A program made the translations under genes and the position numbers. Source: Spelaeicoccus albus (GTDB taxonomy: Bacteria > Actinomycetota > Actinomycetes > Actinomycetales > Brevibacteriaceae). From it: a stretch of DNA of 64,000 nt. Location: positions 1,178,001 to 1,242,000 of the forward strand of contig NZ_JACBZP010000001.1 in the NCBI RefSeq assembly GCF_013409065.1. The letters are read 5' to 3'. How positions within the stretch are numbered: the stretch's first letter is position 1; every line of letters starts with the position of its first letter. Positions 17,371 to 24,983 of the stretch are shown here, piece after piece. The notes under the pieces are model-generated. The model did not search any database and had not been told where the DNA came from. It saw only the letters and a program-made list of their open reading frames with translations.

Positions 17371-17880
17371 ATGACTGACATGCCGAGGATGATTCGGCAG
17401 CAGCAGTTGACGAGTTCGATCGCCCAACAGTTGTTGCAGGAGTTGAATACTGGTTCGGGCTGGGATGAGTTGTCGTTGGAGGCTGTCCCTGTAGGGGACG
17501 ATATTTCGGCGACGGTCCGTCAACGCACTGGTGACGAAGTGGTATCGAACGCTGGCGTGCTTGCCCGTGACTTGCAGCTGTCGAAGGATGTGATGTCGTT
17601 GCGGGAAGCGACGTACGAGCAGGGCGCGGGTGCGTGGATTTCCGCGGTCATTACGATCTCCGCTTCGGGTTGGCCCGAACCGAAGTTGTCGCCGTCGGCG
17701 TCGTTCAATTACGACTCCGATCCGTTCGCTGCCAATGGGGCGGAAGCTACGTTGTCGGCCGAGACGCTTGCTGCGGACTTGACGCGGTTTCCCCGTCAGC
17801 GGGCGAACATTCCACAGTGGGTCGTTGACCGTATTGGCGCTGCTGGGCTGGAAGTGCCTGCTATGTCAGCCGGCGAATAG
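17371..17880 (+). CDS. Second YezG/DUF600-like immunity protein
   Basis: This protein has 169 residues. The conserved-looking core is GAGAWISAVITISASG, then SFNYDSDPF, then LAADLTRFPRQRANIPQWVVDRIG. It parallels the 16759 product (GLGSWISLKIHLF, VAYPRTAENIPSWMREKI). GGAGCGGGAA precedes ATG 17371. Its GTG-starting neighbour overlaps its stop by one base. Extra immunity paralogues downstream of a polymorphic toxin commonly protect against related toxins of rival strains. Confidence 0.65.
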   Translation: MTDMPRMIRQQQLTSSIAQQLLQELNTGSGWDELSLEAVPVGDDISATVRQRTGDEVVSNAGVLARDLQLSKDVMSLREATYEQGAGAWISAVITISASGWPEPKLSPSASFNYDSDPFAANGAEATLSAETLAADLTRFPRQRANIPQWVVDRIGAAGLEVPAMSAGE

Positions 17881-18587
17881 TGCGTATTTGGCCGAAAAAG
17901 CGCAGGCATGCCGGAAAGCTGCTTCAGCAATATGCCGACCTGTGTAACGGCGTCCTTGACCGTCAGGTCGTTCATCTGAACCCGCCGGCTTCACGCGAGA
18001 CGCTTGATGAATGGCGCCATCAAGTCGGTGACGATTTTCCCGATTGTCTTGTTGAGCTTTATGACGCCGCTGATGGTGAGGCGTCGCGGCCGTTCAGTTA
18101 TGTGTTTTCGGATGCGTTCGTATTCGTGCCGGCTTCTCGGCTATTGGGCGTGAACGTGTCGAATGAACGGGCTGCGCGGCTTTGGGAGATGTCGGACGAT
18201 ATCGATTCGAAGGCTGACGCTTTGAAACCCAATCCAGGATATTCGAAGAGCTGGATCCCGTTTTCCACTCGGGGCAGCGACACGCTTGCAGTAGATATGG
18301 ATCCGAGCGCTCAGGGTCAAGCCGGCCAGATTGTGAAGGTCACGCATCCGGCCGGAATTGTCCAGGAGGTTGTGGCACCGTCTTTGAGCGCATTGCTGCA
18401 GCAACAGATCGATATGCTGCGTCGCTACGAATTCCATGTGGTCGATCATGACGGTAATTGGCTCGCTTCGCCCCACGAGTTGGCGGAATATTTTCGAGAC
18501 GCTGCTACAGCCGGGGTGGACGCGGAAATATACGTTCAGCCGGAAGCTGGGGCAGACGCAAGCGCGTTCCAGAGGCGCACAAAGTGA
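17880..18587 (+). CDS. SMI1/KNR4-family immunity protein
   Basis: This 235-residue protein starts at GTG 17880, sharing one base with the previous TAG. The segment NPPASRETLDEWRHQVGDDFPDCLVELYDAADGE (about 39-72) is the typical SMI1/KNR4 beginning, followed by the WIPFSTRGSDTLAVDMDPS segment (about 119-137) with the family's W-x-x-F and D-x-D pattern. SMI1/KNR4 proteins are broad immunity proteins in contact-dependent and type VII toxin systems. A cognate toxin is not certain here; it could be a remnant cassette for a lost toxin. Confidence 0.8.
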   Translation: MRIWPKKRRHAGKLLQQYADLCNGVLDRQVVHLNPPASRETLDEWRHQVGDDFPDCLVELYDAADGEASRPFSYVFSDAFVFVPASRLLGVNVSNERAARLWEMSDDIDSKADALKPNPGYSKSWIPFSTRGSDTLAVDMDPSAQGQAGQIVKVTHPAGIVQEVVAPSLSALLQQQIDMLRRYEFHVVDHDGNWLASPHELAEYFRDAATAGVDAEIYVQPEAGADASAFQRRTK

Positions 18588-18649
18588 CTCGTTCGGAGCC
18601 GTGCCGTTTGGAGGAAGCCGGCTACCGATACTGCGAGGAGTGCAAATAG
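18584..18649 (+). CDS. Possible 21-residue cysteine-containing peptide
   Basis: GTG 18584 overlaps the stop of the SMI1/KNR4 gene (GTGA). The frame encodes 21 residues ending EEAGYRYCEECK, with Cys residues at 7, 17 and 20 (C-x9-C-x2-C). The stop is three bases before the GTG of the second toxin gene. The coupling and the CEEC motif are suggestive, but the ORF is short and may be a fragment of a lost gene. No upstream ribosome site is clear. Confidence 0.25.
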   Translation: MTRSEPCRLEEAGYRYCEECK

Positions 18650-18652
18650 GCA

Positions 18653-18965
18653 GTGTCTATTGATTTGTCGAAGTTTCCGAAGATTGCTGATCCGGATTTG
18701 TTGGAGTCGCATGCGTCGAAGTTGAAGTCGGCTGGGTCGAGTATTCACTCGACGGCGACGGCTACGGCTGAGTCGGCGTTGTCGGCGTTTGCGGGCAAGG
18801 CGCGGGATATCAAGACGCGGTATCAGTCGATTGCTGGTGATGTGTCGGATTTCAATTCGTCGATCGAGGGTGATGACGATTGGAACAAGGACGAGGACAA
18901 GGTCAACAAGGAGCATGGCTTGTTGCATGATCTTGACGTTTTGTTGGCTGATTATGAGGCGGCGC
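18653..18965 (+). repeat. Second copy of the toxin N-terminal module, internally deleted
   Basis: These 313 bases match 14672-15101 without visible mismatch except for a clean 117-base gap. 430 minus 117 is exactly 313. The gap removes residues 36-74 of the first copy, including W-H-G at 42-44. Short GCG/CGGCG similarity at both edges suggests slippage or microhomology-mediated deletion. The frame is kept. Confidence 0.85.
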
Positions 18966-20172
18966 TGGGGCCGGGCGGCGAAAATTGGGTTCACCGTTGG
19001 AACTCCCAGGTGCGGGCGCACTGGCGTGGGAGTGTGAAGCTTGGCTACAGCGCCATGGTTTCCTATATGGCGTTGAAAGAACCGAAGCAGGCTCGAGCGC
19101 TCTTCGGCGCGCAGGAGATTTCCCAGTCAAATCCGATGATGAAGGCGGTTGGTAAGGAACTAATCCATTACGGCGAGTGGAAGACAGATCCGGCGCGAGC
19201 GTTCGGAAACACTGTCTTTGATGTTGGGACCGTTCTCATAACGATTCCGTTCGGCGGTGAGGGCGCAGCTGCCAAGGGTGTCGATGAAATCGATGTTGCT
19301 CCGGTCAGCGAGAAGTTGTCCGCGACTGAGGTCCGACTTGGTGACGATTTCAAGGCGATGAATCAGTCGGTTGACCCGTTGGATGATTTGGGCACGACCG
19401 TCGACGACATTCCCACAGGGCATGTGCCCGGCGATGACGGAGCGCCGCACGGAGACGGCGTCCCCGACTGCGCAGGCGTGCCGCATGGCGATGGCCTTCC
19501 GGACGGCGACACGTCCTATGGCCATGAGCATTCGGACGGCAGCGAATCGCCGAGGGCAACGGTCTCGGCACGAGACGTCGACGGTCATCCTGTCGAGGTG
19601 ACGATGCCGAACGAGCAGGTTCATGAAGTCACCTCAAGCCCACAACACCTGGGCGATATGCCGTCGTCACATGAAGCGCTAGAAGCTGCAATGGAAAAGC
19701 GCCACATTGGTGAGCATGAGCTTATTTCGCTTATTAAGAAGAAACCGTGGGAGCTGTTGCGAATCAAACCGGGCCGCACACATCGAATACGACCGGCGGA
19801 TTTGTTTCAAATGCGGCCGATACTCGGAATCTTGATGATGTGAAGAAGATCGTTGATGGGTTACGTCTGGATGAGGACCCCCCTGCAGGTCAACCACGGA
19901 GGTTTAGCGAGAATGACGACGCGGTGTACGCCATTCGCTTCCAGCAGCACCCGACAGGCGGGGGCACGAACGATGTGCGATATGGAGATCCGTTTACAGG
20001 TGATGGATTCACAAGCAGTACGGCTGACTCGAACAGAATAATTCCGGAATTTTATGCAAACAAGACTGGAATGAAGAGTGGGGCAGAAATGTGGCGCATT
20101 AATTCGGAAGGGCAACAGGAGCTCGTCGGTGTATTGCAGGGGAAGACCTGGATCAGTGTCGAAGGCTCATAG
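18653..20172 (+). pseudogene. Second type VII toxin gene, WxG turn deleted and frameshifted before the toxin domain
   Basis: The 5' part (GTG 18653 to a stop at 19843, 396 residues) has the toxin-type export module without its W-x-G turn. A middle region follows that is related to the first toxin (EWKTDPARAFGNTVFDV, LDDLGTTVDDIPTGHVPG), then a GDGVPDCAG-type linker. Past about 19736 the sensible frame moves by one base. Frame 2 then continues as ETVGAVANQTG and a C-terminal domain ending at 20172, with YAIRFQQ, GFTSSTAD and SGAEMWRI. Adding one A in the AAGAAGAAAC tract (19736-19745) would restore one long ORF. It is most likely a broken toxin; a GTG at 19747 could start the toxin domain alone but lacks a ribosome site. 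Confidence 0.75.
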
Positions 20173-20611
20173 GTTGCGTCCGGTTGGACAATACGCGTCC
20201 TATCACCATGTCGAGTATGCAGCGGCGAAACGTGAGGACGGGCGCGTTCAGTTGCGGTCTGCTGGAGTCGACCCGTCGTCGCCTAAAATTTCGCGAGGAG
20301 CTTCGCCGTCGAAAGGACGCTCGGATGGAGAAGTGTGTGTCGTTGACCGAGCCAGCCTGGATTGGTTCGAGGCCGTGACAACGACGTGTTGGTGGCGCGG
20401 AGGGCGTTTTGCAGTATGGAATACCCGGCCGGGGCAAGTTTTCATTGCCTATGACCACACGTGTGATGTTGGCAAATCCTATGATTGGTTTGCGAAACAG
20501 CCCGAGATGAATCAGTCCGGGAAGCTGGAATTGGACGGCTGGGTAGAAATAATAGAAATTTATAACGTGAAAGAGGCCGTGAGACAGCTCCCGCTGGGGC
20601 TGTCTTCCTAA
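20156..20611 (+). CDS. Probable immunity protein for the second toxin
   Basis: GTG 20156 lies inside the end of the toxin frame and overlaps it by 17 bases; AGGGGAAG lies about 12 bases upstream. The 151-residue product is cytoplasmic, with TTTCWWRGGRFAVWNTRPGQVFIAYDHTCD (about 75-105). A similar W-x-G-x-x-F pattern occurs in the products of 20629 (VWQGVTFCADE) and 21320 (CSWQGQPFRVV). The family is not recognised. Position directly after the toxin domain is the main reason for the immunity call. Conservation of this intact gene beside a broken toxin fits continued protection against siblings. Confidence 0.5.
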   Translation: MSKAHRLRPVGQYASYHHVEYAAAKREDGRVQLRSAGVDPSSPKISRGASPSKGRSDGEVCVVDRASLDWFEAVTTTCWWRGGRFAVWNTRPGQVFIAYDHTCDVGKSYDWFAKQPEMNQSGKLELDGWVEIIEIYNVKEAVRQLPLGLSS

Positions 20612-20628
20612 CCGACAGGTGACAGTCC

Positions 20629-21315
20629 GTGACGAACGACATCCGTCATGAAAGGAGAGCCTTGCTCGTTCAAAAGGCACTTCATGAAAGTCACACTCGC
20701 GCATTTCTTGAGGGGAATGCGGACCGAGTATCGGGCTTCGTGCTGCCTGCTGCCGATGCGATGAGCGCGAATACGCCGGCAAAGTTGTTTGAGGCTCACG
20801 GGCTCGGGTTCGCGGGCTCCCCGTGGTCACCAGACGCCGAGTACCTGGACGTCGTGCGGTTTGCAGCGCCGCCGTCGTTGTATCTGCACCGGGCTGTCGG
20901 GGGCAATGATGCCGCGGCAGCCGCGAAAATGGGTGGCGACTTTATCGAACGCCTGCCGTTTTCCGGAAACGGATTCGCGACGTGGCCGGGCGGCGGCATG
21001 GCGCCGCTTTCATTTCTCGACGAAGTCCGACTGCCGTCGGGTGCGGAACTGTGGCGGATCGCGCGCAGCGGGGATCAGAATCTTATCGGCGTGTATCAAG
21101 ACGTCGGTGCGGGTTGGGCTCGATTGGACGGCGGGCCCGCGCCAACCCGCGATGTGCCGTCGAGTCTTCTGGGGTGGACAGCAGTGTGGCAAGGCGTCAC
21201 GTTCTGCGCGGACGAAGTAAAAGACGGGATTGCGCTAGCGTCGCCCGGGGAACCGCCTGCTAAATATCCGGGGTTCGGTATGACCGGTCGCGGCCTGTGG
21301 CGGCGCGTCGCGTAG
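20629..21315 (+). CDS. Unrecognised protein joining toxin-like and immunity-like segments
   Basis: This protein has 228 residues from GTG 20629; TTG 20662 after AAGGAGA is an alternative start. Residues about 80-155 parallel the C-terminal domain of the broken toxin: YLHRAVGG versus YAIRFQQH, GNGFATWPGG versus GDGFTSSTAD, and SGAELWRIARSGDQNLIGVY versus SGAEMWRINSEGQQELVGVL. The last 45 residues (LLGWTAVWQGVTFCADEVKDG) resemble the immunity-like genes on either side. No signal peptide or membrane segment is present. It could be a self-contained toxin-immunity fusion remnant or a decoy-like protein. Function is unknown. Confidence 0.5.
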   Translation: MTNDIRHERRALLVQKALHESHTRAFLEGNADRVSGFVLPAADAMSANTPAKLFEAHGLGFAGSPWSPDAEYLDVVRFAAPPSLYLHRAVGGNDAAAAAKMGGDFIERLPFSGNGFATWPGGGMAPLSFLDEVRLPSGAELWRIARSGDQNLIGVYQDVGAGWARLDGGPAPTRDVPSSLLGWTAVWQGVTFCADEVKDGIALASPGEPPAKYPGFGMTGRGLWRRVA

Positions 21316-21319
21316 CGAC

Positions 21320-21556
21320 GTGTCCGAGTTCTACGAGATGCTCGTGACCTGTTCGTGGCAGGGGCAACCGTTCCGCGTCGTGCGCTCTACCGAGGAGCAA
21401 GGACGAGAGATCTTCCGACTCTTTTACCGCGGTCATAACGCCGATGCTGCAGAGGCACTGGGCCTTTGGAAGAATGATGCGGGCGTGTACTCGTACGCCG
21501 TGCCCCGCAATGACGTATCAGACCTAAAAGTAGTTCACAATACAAAGATCGGCTAA
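21320..21556 (+). CDS. Small immunity-like protein
   Basis: This 78-residue protein starts at GTG 21320, four bases after the previous stop. It begins MSEFYEMLVTCSWQGQPFRVVRS and shares the C-x-W-x-G-x-x-F pattern with the 20156 product. The stop overlaps the next ATG by one base (TAATG). No known family is recognised. It is about half the size of the 20156 protein and looks like a single-domain version of it. Confidence 0.5.
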   Translation: MSEFYEMLVTCSWQGQPFRVVRSTEEQGREIFRLFYRGHNADAAEALGLWKNDAGVYSYAVPRNDVSDLKVVHNTKIG

Positions 21557-22116
21557 TGCCTATGAGCACTATGCAACCCCCGCAGTATCCCGTATCCTCC
21601 GGTCAGCAATGGTCGAACCCGGCTCCGCCACTCGACCAACCCTTGTATGACGCCGGATTCGGCCAAGCCATCAAGCGGTTCTTCAAGAAATACGCGACGT
21701 TCTCGGGTCGGGCCAGCAGGAGCGAGTTCTGGTGGATGTATCTCTTCGGCTGGCTGACGGAGTTCGCAGTCATCATCGTTGCCGTCATTGGTGGCCTGGT
21801 CACAACGGATCCCGACCATCCCAGCACGTCCGGCGAGGGCGCCATGGCCGGCGGATTCCTCCTGATCGCAGTGATCCTGGGCATGATTGTGCCGGCGATC
21901 GCTCTCATGGTTCGGCGATTGCACGACATCGACTTCAGCGCCTGGTGGCTTTTGCTCCTTCTCGGACTGTCACTTGGCGCAATCGTCCTGCTGATTTTCG
22001 CACTTCTGCCAACCAACCCTCGTGGCGCCAGATTCGACAAGGACGGCGGCCGGCAGGCAATGGCGGGATACTATCCGCCCCCGCCACAACAGCAGTACCC
22101 AGGCCAGGGCTACTGA
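21556..22116 (+). CDS. DUF805 family membrane protein
   Basis: This 186-residue protein begins with a Pro/Gln-rich tail. The DUF805 signature follows: KYATFSGRASRSEFWWMYLFGWL (about 45-67), hydrophobic helices, then ALMVRRLHDIDFSAWWLLLLL (about 114-134) and a short LLPTNPRGARFD end. The C-terminus is again Tyr/Gln/Pro-rich. The DUF805 function is unknown; members are inner-membrane proteins with paired W/F-rich helices. It ends the plus-strand run of the toxin island, overlapping the preceding gene by one base. Confidence 0.85.
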   Translation: MPMSTMQPPQYPVSSGQQWSNPAPPLDQPLYDAGFGQAIKRFFKKYATFSGRASRSEFWWMYLFGWLTEFAVIIVAVIGGLVTTDPDHPSTSGEGAMAGGFLLIAVILGMIVPAIALMVRRLHDIDFSAWWLLLLLGLSLGAIVLLIFALLPTNPRGARFDKDGGRQAMAGYYPPPPQQQYPGQGY

Positions 22117-22138
22117 ACCGTCCGGCGACACGGGCCGG

Positions 22139-22708
22139 TCATGCCACGGCCGTGTGGTCACCATCTAGGAACTCGGTGACGAGTTTCTCGGCGTAGCCGG
22201 TCAACGGGCGATTGGCAGCGAAGAGGATGCGGTAAATCAGGGGCGCGATGACGTGTTCGAGAATATCGTCAACGGATGGAAGCGGTTGGCCATCGAATCG
22301 GTCGAGGATCTGCTCAATTGATTCAGCCGCATAATCGGCGCACTGCTTGGCGTTGTCGCCCGTGGCGTCGCCGGCCAAAACGTCGGCGACGTAGCCGCGG
22401 CCGGGGCCGGAGGATATTTCTTCGGCGAATTGCTGCGACCACGCGGTGAGGTCCCCTCGCAGAGACCCTGTCGCCTCCGGAAGCGGCGTCTCCCGGATAC
22501 GGTTTGCCGCGACGTCGGACAGCAACTGCGCAAGTGTGCCCCACCGGCGGTACACCGTCGTGGCGTCGACCTCGGCGCGCTCAGCGATAAGCGGCACTGT
22601 CAGGTTGGCGCGAGGGATTTCGTCGAGCAAGTCCTGAGTTGCCTGGTGGACGGCACGCTGAATTCGCGCACTGCGACCACCGGGCCTGGTGCCTGTTCGC
22701 GGACTCAT
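22139..22708 (-). CDS. TetR-family regulator of the adjacent MFS gene
   Basis: This 189-residue protein has the TetR helix-turn-helix near residues 15-60 (LTVPLIAERAEVDATTVYRRWGTLAQLL), and the C-terminal part is helical for ligand binding. ATG 22708 faces the MFS gene across 94 bases that hold two palindromes (22720-22738 and 22768-22780). Autorepression plus repression of the exporter is the usual logic of this arrangement. Confidence 0.85.
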   Translation of the reverse strand: MSPRTGTRPGGRSARIQRAVHQATQDLLDEIPRANLTVPLIAERAEVDATTVYRRWGTLAQLLSDVAANRIRETPLPEATGSLRGDLTAWSQQFAEEISSGPGRGYVADVLAGDATGDNAKQCADYAAESIEQILDRFDGQPLPSVDDILEHVIAPLIYRILFAANRPLTGYAEKLVTEFLDGDHTAVA

Positions 22709-22719
22709 GACACCATGCT

Positions 22720-22738
22720 AACGCAAAGCTGTTGCGTT
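22720..22738. promoter_or_regulatory. TetR operator-like palindrome
   Basis: AACGCAA-AGCTG-TTGCGTT has perfect 7-bp arms and a 5-base centre. It begins 11 bases upstream of the TetR ATG, so binding would block that gene's own transcription. The core GCAA...TTGC recurs at 22768-22780. Confidence 0.7.
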
Positions 22739-22767
22739 TAGAGCGACAACCCTCTATTGTGATTAAT

Positions 22768-22780
22768 GCAAAATATTTGC
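22768..22780. promoter_or_regulatory. Second GCAAA/TTTGC palindrome before the MFS gene
   Basis: GCAAA-ATA-TTTGC has perfect 5-bp arms in an AT-rich stretch 22 bases before the MFS start. The half-site is related to that at 22720-22738. The surrounding TTAATGCAAAATATTTGC is the most promoter-like stretch of the gap. Confidence 0.4.
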
Positions 22781-22802
22781 TTTAATTGATTTGAGGACAC
22801 CA

Positions 22803-24230
22803 GTGCACCAGCAAGCTGCCGCGGCCACCCATGCCGCCGACCGTCCACGCCGTGGCGGTTTACGCATGCCGCGGGGTGCCGCGATGAGCCTGTATGCGCT
22901 GATCGCGATCGCCTTCTTAGCGGCGTCCAGCGCACCAACACCCCTGTATCCGATCTATCAGGACGAACTCGCCGCGAGTCCGATCGTGATGACCGTCGTG
23001 TTTGCAACGTATCCGGTGGCCCTGATGCTCGCTCTGCTCACTGGCGGGTCACTGTCGAACCATTGGGGACGGCGGGCCGTTGTCAGCGGGGCGCTGGGTC
23101 TGCAAATAGTAGCGGTCATCGTCTTCTTGTCCGCCGATTCCGCGACGCTGCTGGTGACGGCCCGTGCCCTGCAAGGCTTCGCAACAGGTGCGGCGACCTC
23201 GGCGTTCGGGGCGGCGCTGGTGGATTTGCATGAGACGCGGGGATCGGTGACCAACAGCATCGTGCCGATCGCAGGCATGGCACTCGGAGCGCTTGGCAGC
23301 AGCATCGTCGTCGCGACGTCGTCGGTTCCTGCCACGTCGGTGTTCACCATCCTGCTCGTCGTCTTCGGCGTGCTGTTGGCGACGTCGTTCTTCTTGCCGG
23401 AGACGACGACGCCGCGCCCGGGAGCGCTTCAGTCGCTGGCGCCGCGAGTACGAATCCCCGGTGCTGCGCGCGGCGCGACGTGGACTGTCGCACCGGTGCT
23501 CGTTGCCGTTTGGGCCGTCGGTGGATTCGTCATGTCGCTCGGCCCGAACCTCGCCGGCGAGCTGACCGGCTCCGACTCGGCACTGCTCGGAGGGTGGCTC
23601 GTATTCGCAGTAGCCGGTACCGGAGCGGTGACGGTCCTGGCATTGATGCGCCGTCCGGCGATGTTCGCGTTCATTACCGGTTCGGCTGCGCTCGCTGCGG
23701 GACTGGGCATGATGGTCGCTGCGACGTTTGTCGACAGCACCTGGATGCTCTACGCCGGGGCCGTTGTCAGCGGATATGGATTTGGCGCAGGGTTCCAAGG
23801 TGCGCTGCGTACGGTACTTCCGCTGGCCGGCGCCGCTGAACGCGCCGGCCTTCTTGCGGGCGTCTATGTCATCAGCTATCTGGCCAATGCCCTGCCCTCA
23901 ATCGGAGCGGGCATCGTGGACACCGTGTGGGGGTTGCGAGTCAGCGTGGACGTCTTCGGCACGGTTGTGATCGCACTCGCTCTGATCGGGCTGATCGGCA
24001 TGGCACGCTCGTCTCGTGTGCGTGGCCTGCAGCCCGAGTCAGCCGGCCAGCGCGCCGAACCGTTGCACGGTTCTTTTGATGTCGGCGAGCTTGGCGTCGT
24101 CCGGCTCGTCGATGGCCATTCGGACGTAGCCGGCGTCAATGCCTTGGAGCGTCAGCGCCGTCTTGATGCTGGCGAAATTGCCGCCGATGACGTCGACGGC
24201 GTCATTGACCGCTGCTTGCGCGGCGTCTAA
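22803..24230 (+). CDS. MFS transporter with C-terminus running over the convergent gene
   Basis: This protein has 475 residues from GTG 22803, after TGAGGAC. It begins with a soluble His/Arg/Ala stretch and then shows about twelve membrane segments (residue 25 to about 400). Early features include FLAASSAPTPLYPIYQDEL and the loop motif GGSLSNHWGRRAVV. Membrane sequence ends near LIGLIGMARSSRVRG. The last 60-70 residues are hydrophilic and lie antisense to the end of the DHDPS-family gene (24039-24230). The normal stop may have been lost. Divergent TetR and operators suggest drug-type efflux; the substrate is unknown. Confidence 0.75.
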   Translation: MHQQAAAATHAADRPRRGGLRMPRGAAMSLYALIAIAFLAASSAPTPLYPIYQDELAASPIVMTVVFATYPVALMLALLTGGSLSNHWGRRAVVSGALGLQIVAVIVFLSADSATLLVTARALQGFATGAATSAFGAALVDLHETRGSVTNSIVPIAGMALGALGSSIVVATSSVPATSVFTILLVVFGVLLATSFFLPETTTPRPGALQSLAPRVRIPGAARGATWTVAPVLVAVWAVGGFVMSLGPNLAGELTGSDSALLGGWLVFAVAGTGAVTVLALMRRPAMFAFITGSAALAAGLGMMVAATFVDSTWMLYAGAVVSGYGFGAGFQGALRTVLPLAGAAERAGLLAGVYVISYLANALPSIGAGIVDTVWGLRVSVDVFGTVVIALALIGLIGMARSSRVRGLQPESAGQRAEPLHGSFDVGELGVVRLVDGHSDVAGVNALERQRRLDAGEIAADDVDGVIDRCLRGV

Positions 24231-24923
24231 CTCGGCACGGCTCGCACCGGCAGCGATCCGCGATGCGGCTTCGAGGAACGGCCCGGGCAATGCGGAACCG
24301 ACTCCCGAGACGATTCCCTGCGCGCCGCGTTCGACCGCGTGGACGACGTCGCGGTCGCTGCCGGTGTAAATGATGAATTCGTCCGGGACGGCGGCCCGGT
24401 AGGCGGCGATCTGATCCAATGATTCGCCGCTGACTTTCGCCCCGACGATATTCGGCAGCGCGGCGAGCTTGCCCATCAGCTCGGGAGAGACGAAGTTGCC
24501 GGTGCGGGCTCGGAACGCATACACGTACACGCGCAGTCCGTCGCTGGCTTCGGAGATCGCCGTGTAATAAGCGAGTAGGGCTGCGTCGGTGGCAGAAAGA
24601 TAATACGGCGTGATGGCGGCGATCTCGGTGGCTCCGGCCTCGCGAGCCTGATCGATCAGTCGCAGGACCTCGAACGCGCTGGCGGCGCCGACGTGGATGA
24701 TGCACCGTTTGCCGGCGAGCTCCTCGACCGCGACCTCGGCGACCCGTCCGCGTTCGTCGAACGACAGCGACGGGAATTCGCCGGTCGTTCCGAGGACGAA
24801 TGCGCCATCGACGCCGGACGTCGCGGACTTCCGGAAGATCTCTCGCGTTCCGTCGATGTTGAGTTCGCCGGTGCGGGTGAACGCCGTCGGTACGGCGGTG
24901 ATGATGACGGGTGGTACTGCCAT
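24039..24923 (-). CDS. DHDPS/N-acetylneuraminate lyase family aldolase
   Basis: This 294-residue TIM-barrel protein has the family motifs FVLGTTGEFPSL (about residue 42), ITPYYLSA (about 107), Y-V-Y-A-F-R with the expected catalytic Tyr (about 135), and VGAKVSGESL with the Schiff-base Lys (about 163). The R-A-R-T-G after the Tyr differs from true dihydrodipicolinate synthase, so a different 2-keto acid aldolase or dehydratase is likely. It is intact and of usual length. Its end overlaps the convergent MFS reading frame by 192 bases. Confidence 0.85.
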   Translation of the reverse strand: MAVPPVIITAVPTAFTRTGELNIDGTREIFRKSATSGVDGAFVLGTTGEFPSLSFDERGRVAEVAVEELAGKRCIIHVGAASAFEVLRLIDQAREAGATEIAAITPYYLSATDAALLAYYTAISEASDGLRVYVYAFRARTGNFVSPELMGKLAALPNIVGAKVSGESLDQIAAYRAAVPDEFIIYTGSDRDVVHAVERGAQGIVSGVGSALPGPFLEAASRIAAGASRAELDAAQAAVNDAVDVIGGNFASIKTALTLQGIDAGYVRMAIDEPDDAKLADIKRTVQRFGALAG

Positions 24924-24983
24924 GATCCCATGGTAGCCGCCTAACGGGACAGCTAGATTAATGTCAGCGAGTGATGAGCGGCT

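Noticed and set aside
17298..17378. 26-codon ORF between the two YezG-like genes
   Set aside because: GTG start lacks an SD, and there is no recognisable motif; probably a remnant or chance.
19730..19760. Programmed -1 frameshift in the second toxin
   Set aside because: The AAGAAGAAAC tract is not an X-XXY-YYZ heptamer and no downstream hairpin is obvious. A one-base deletion explains it more simply.
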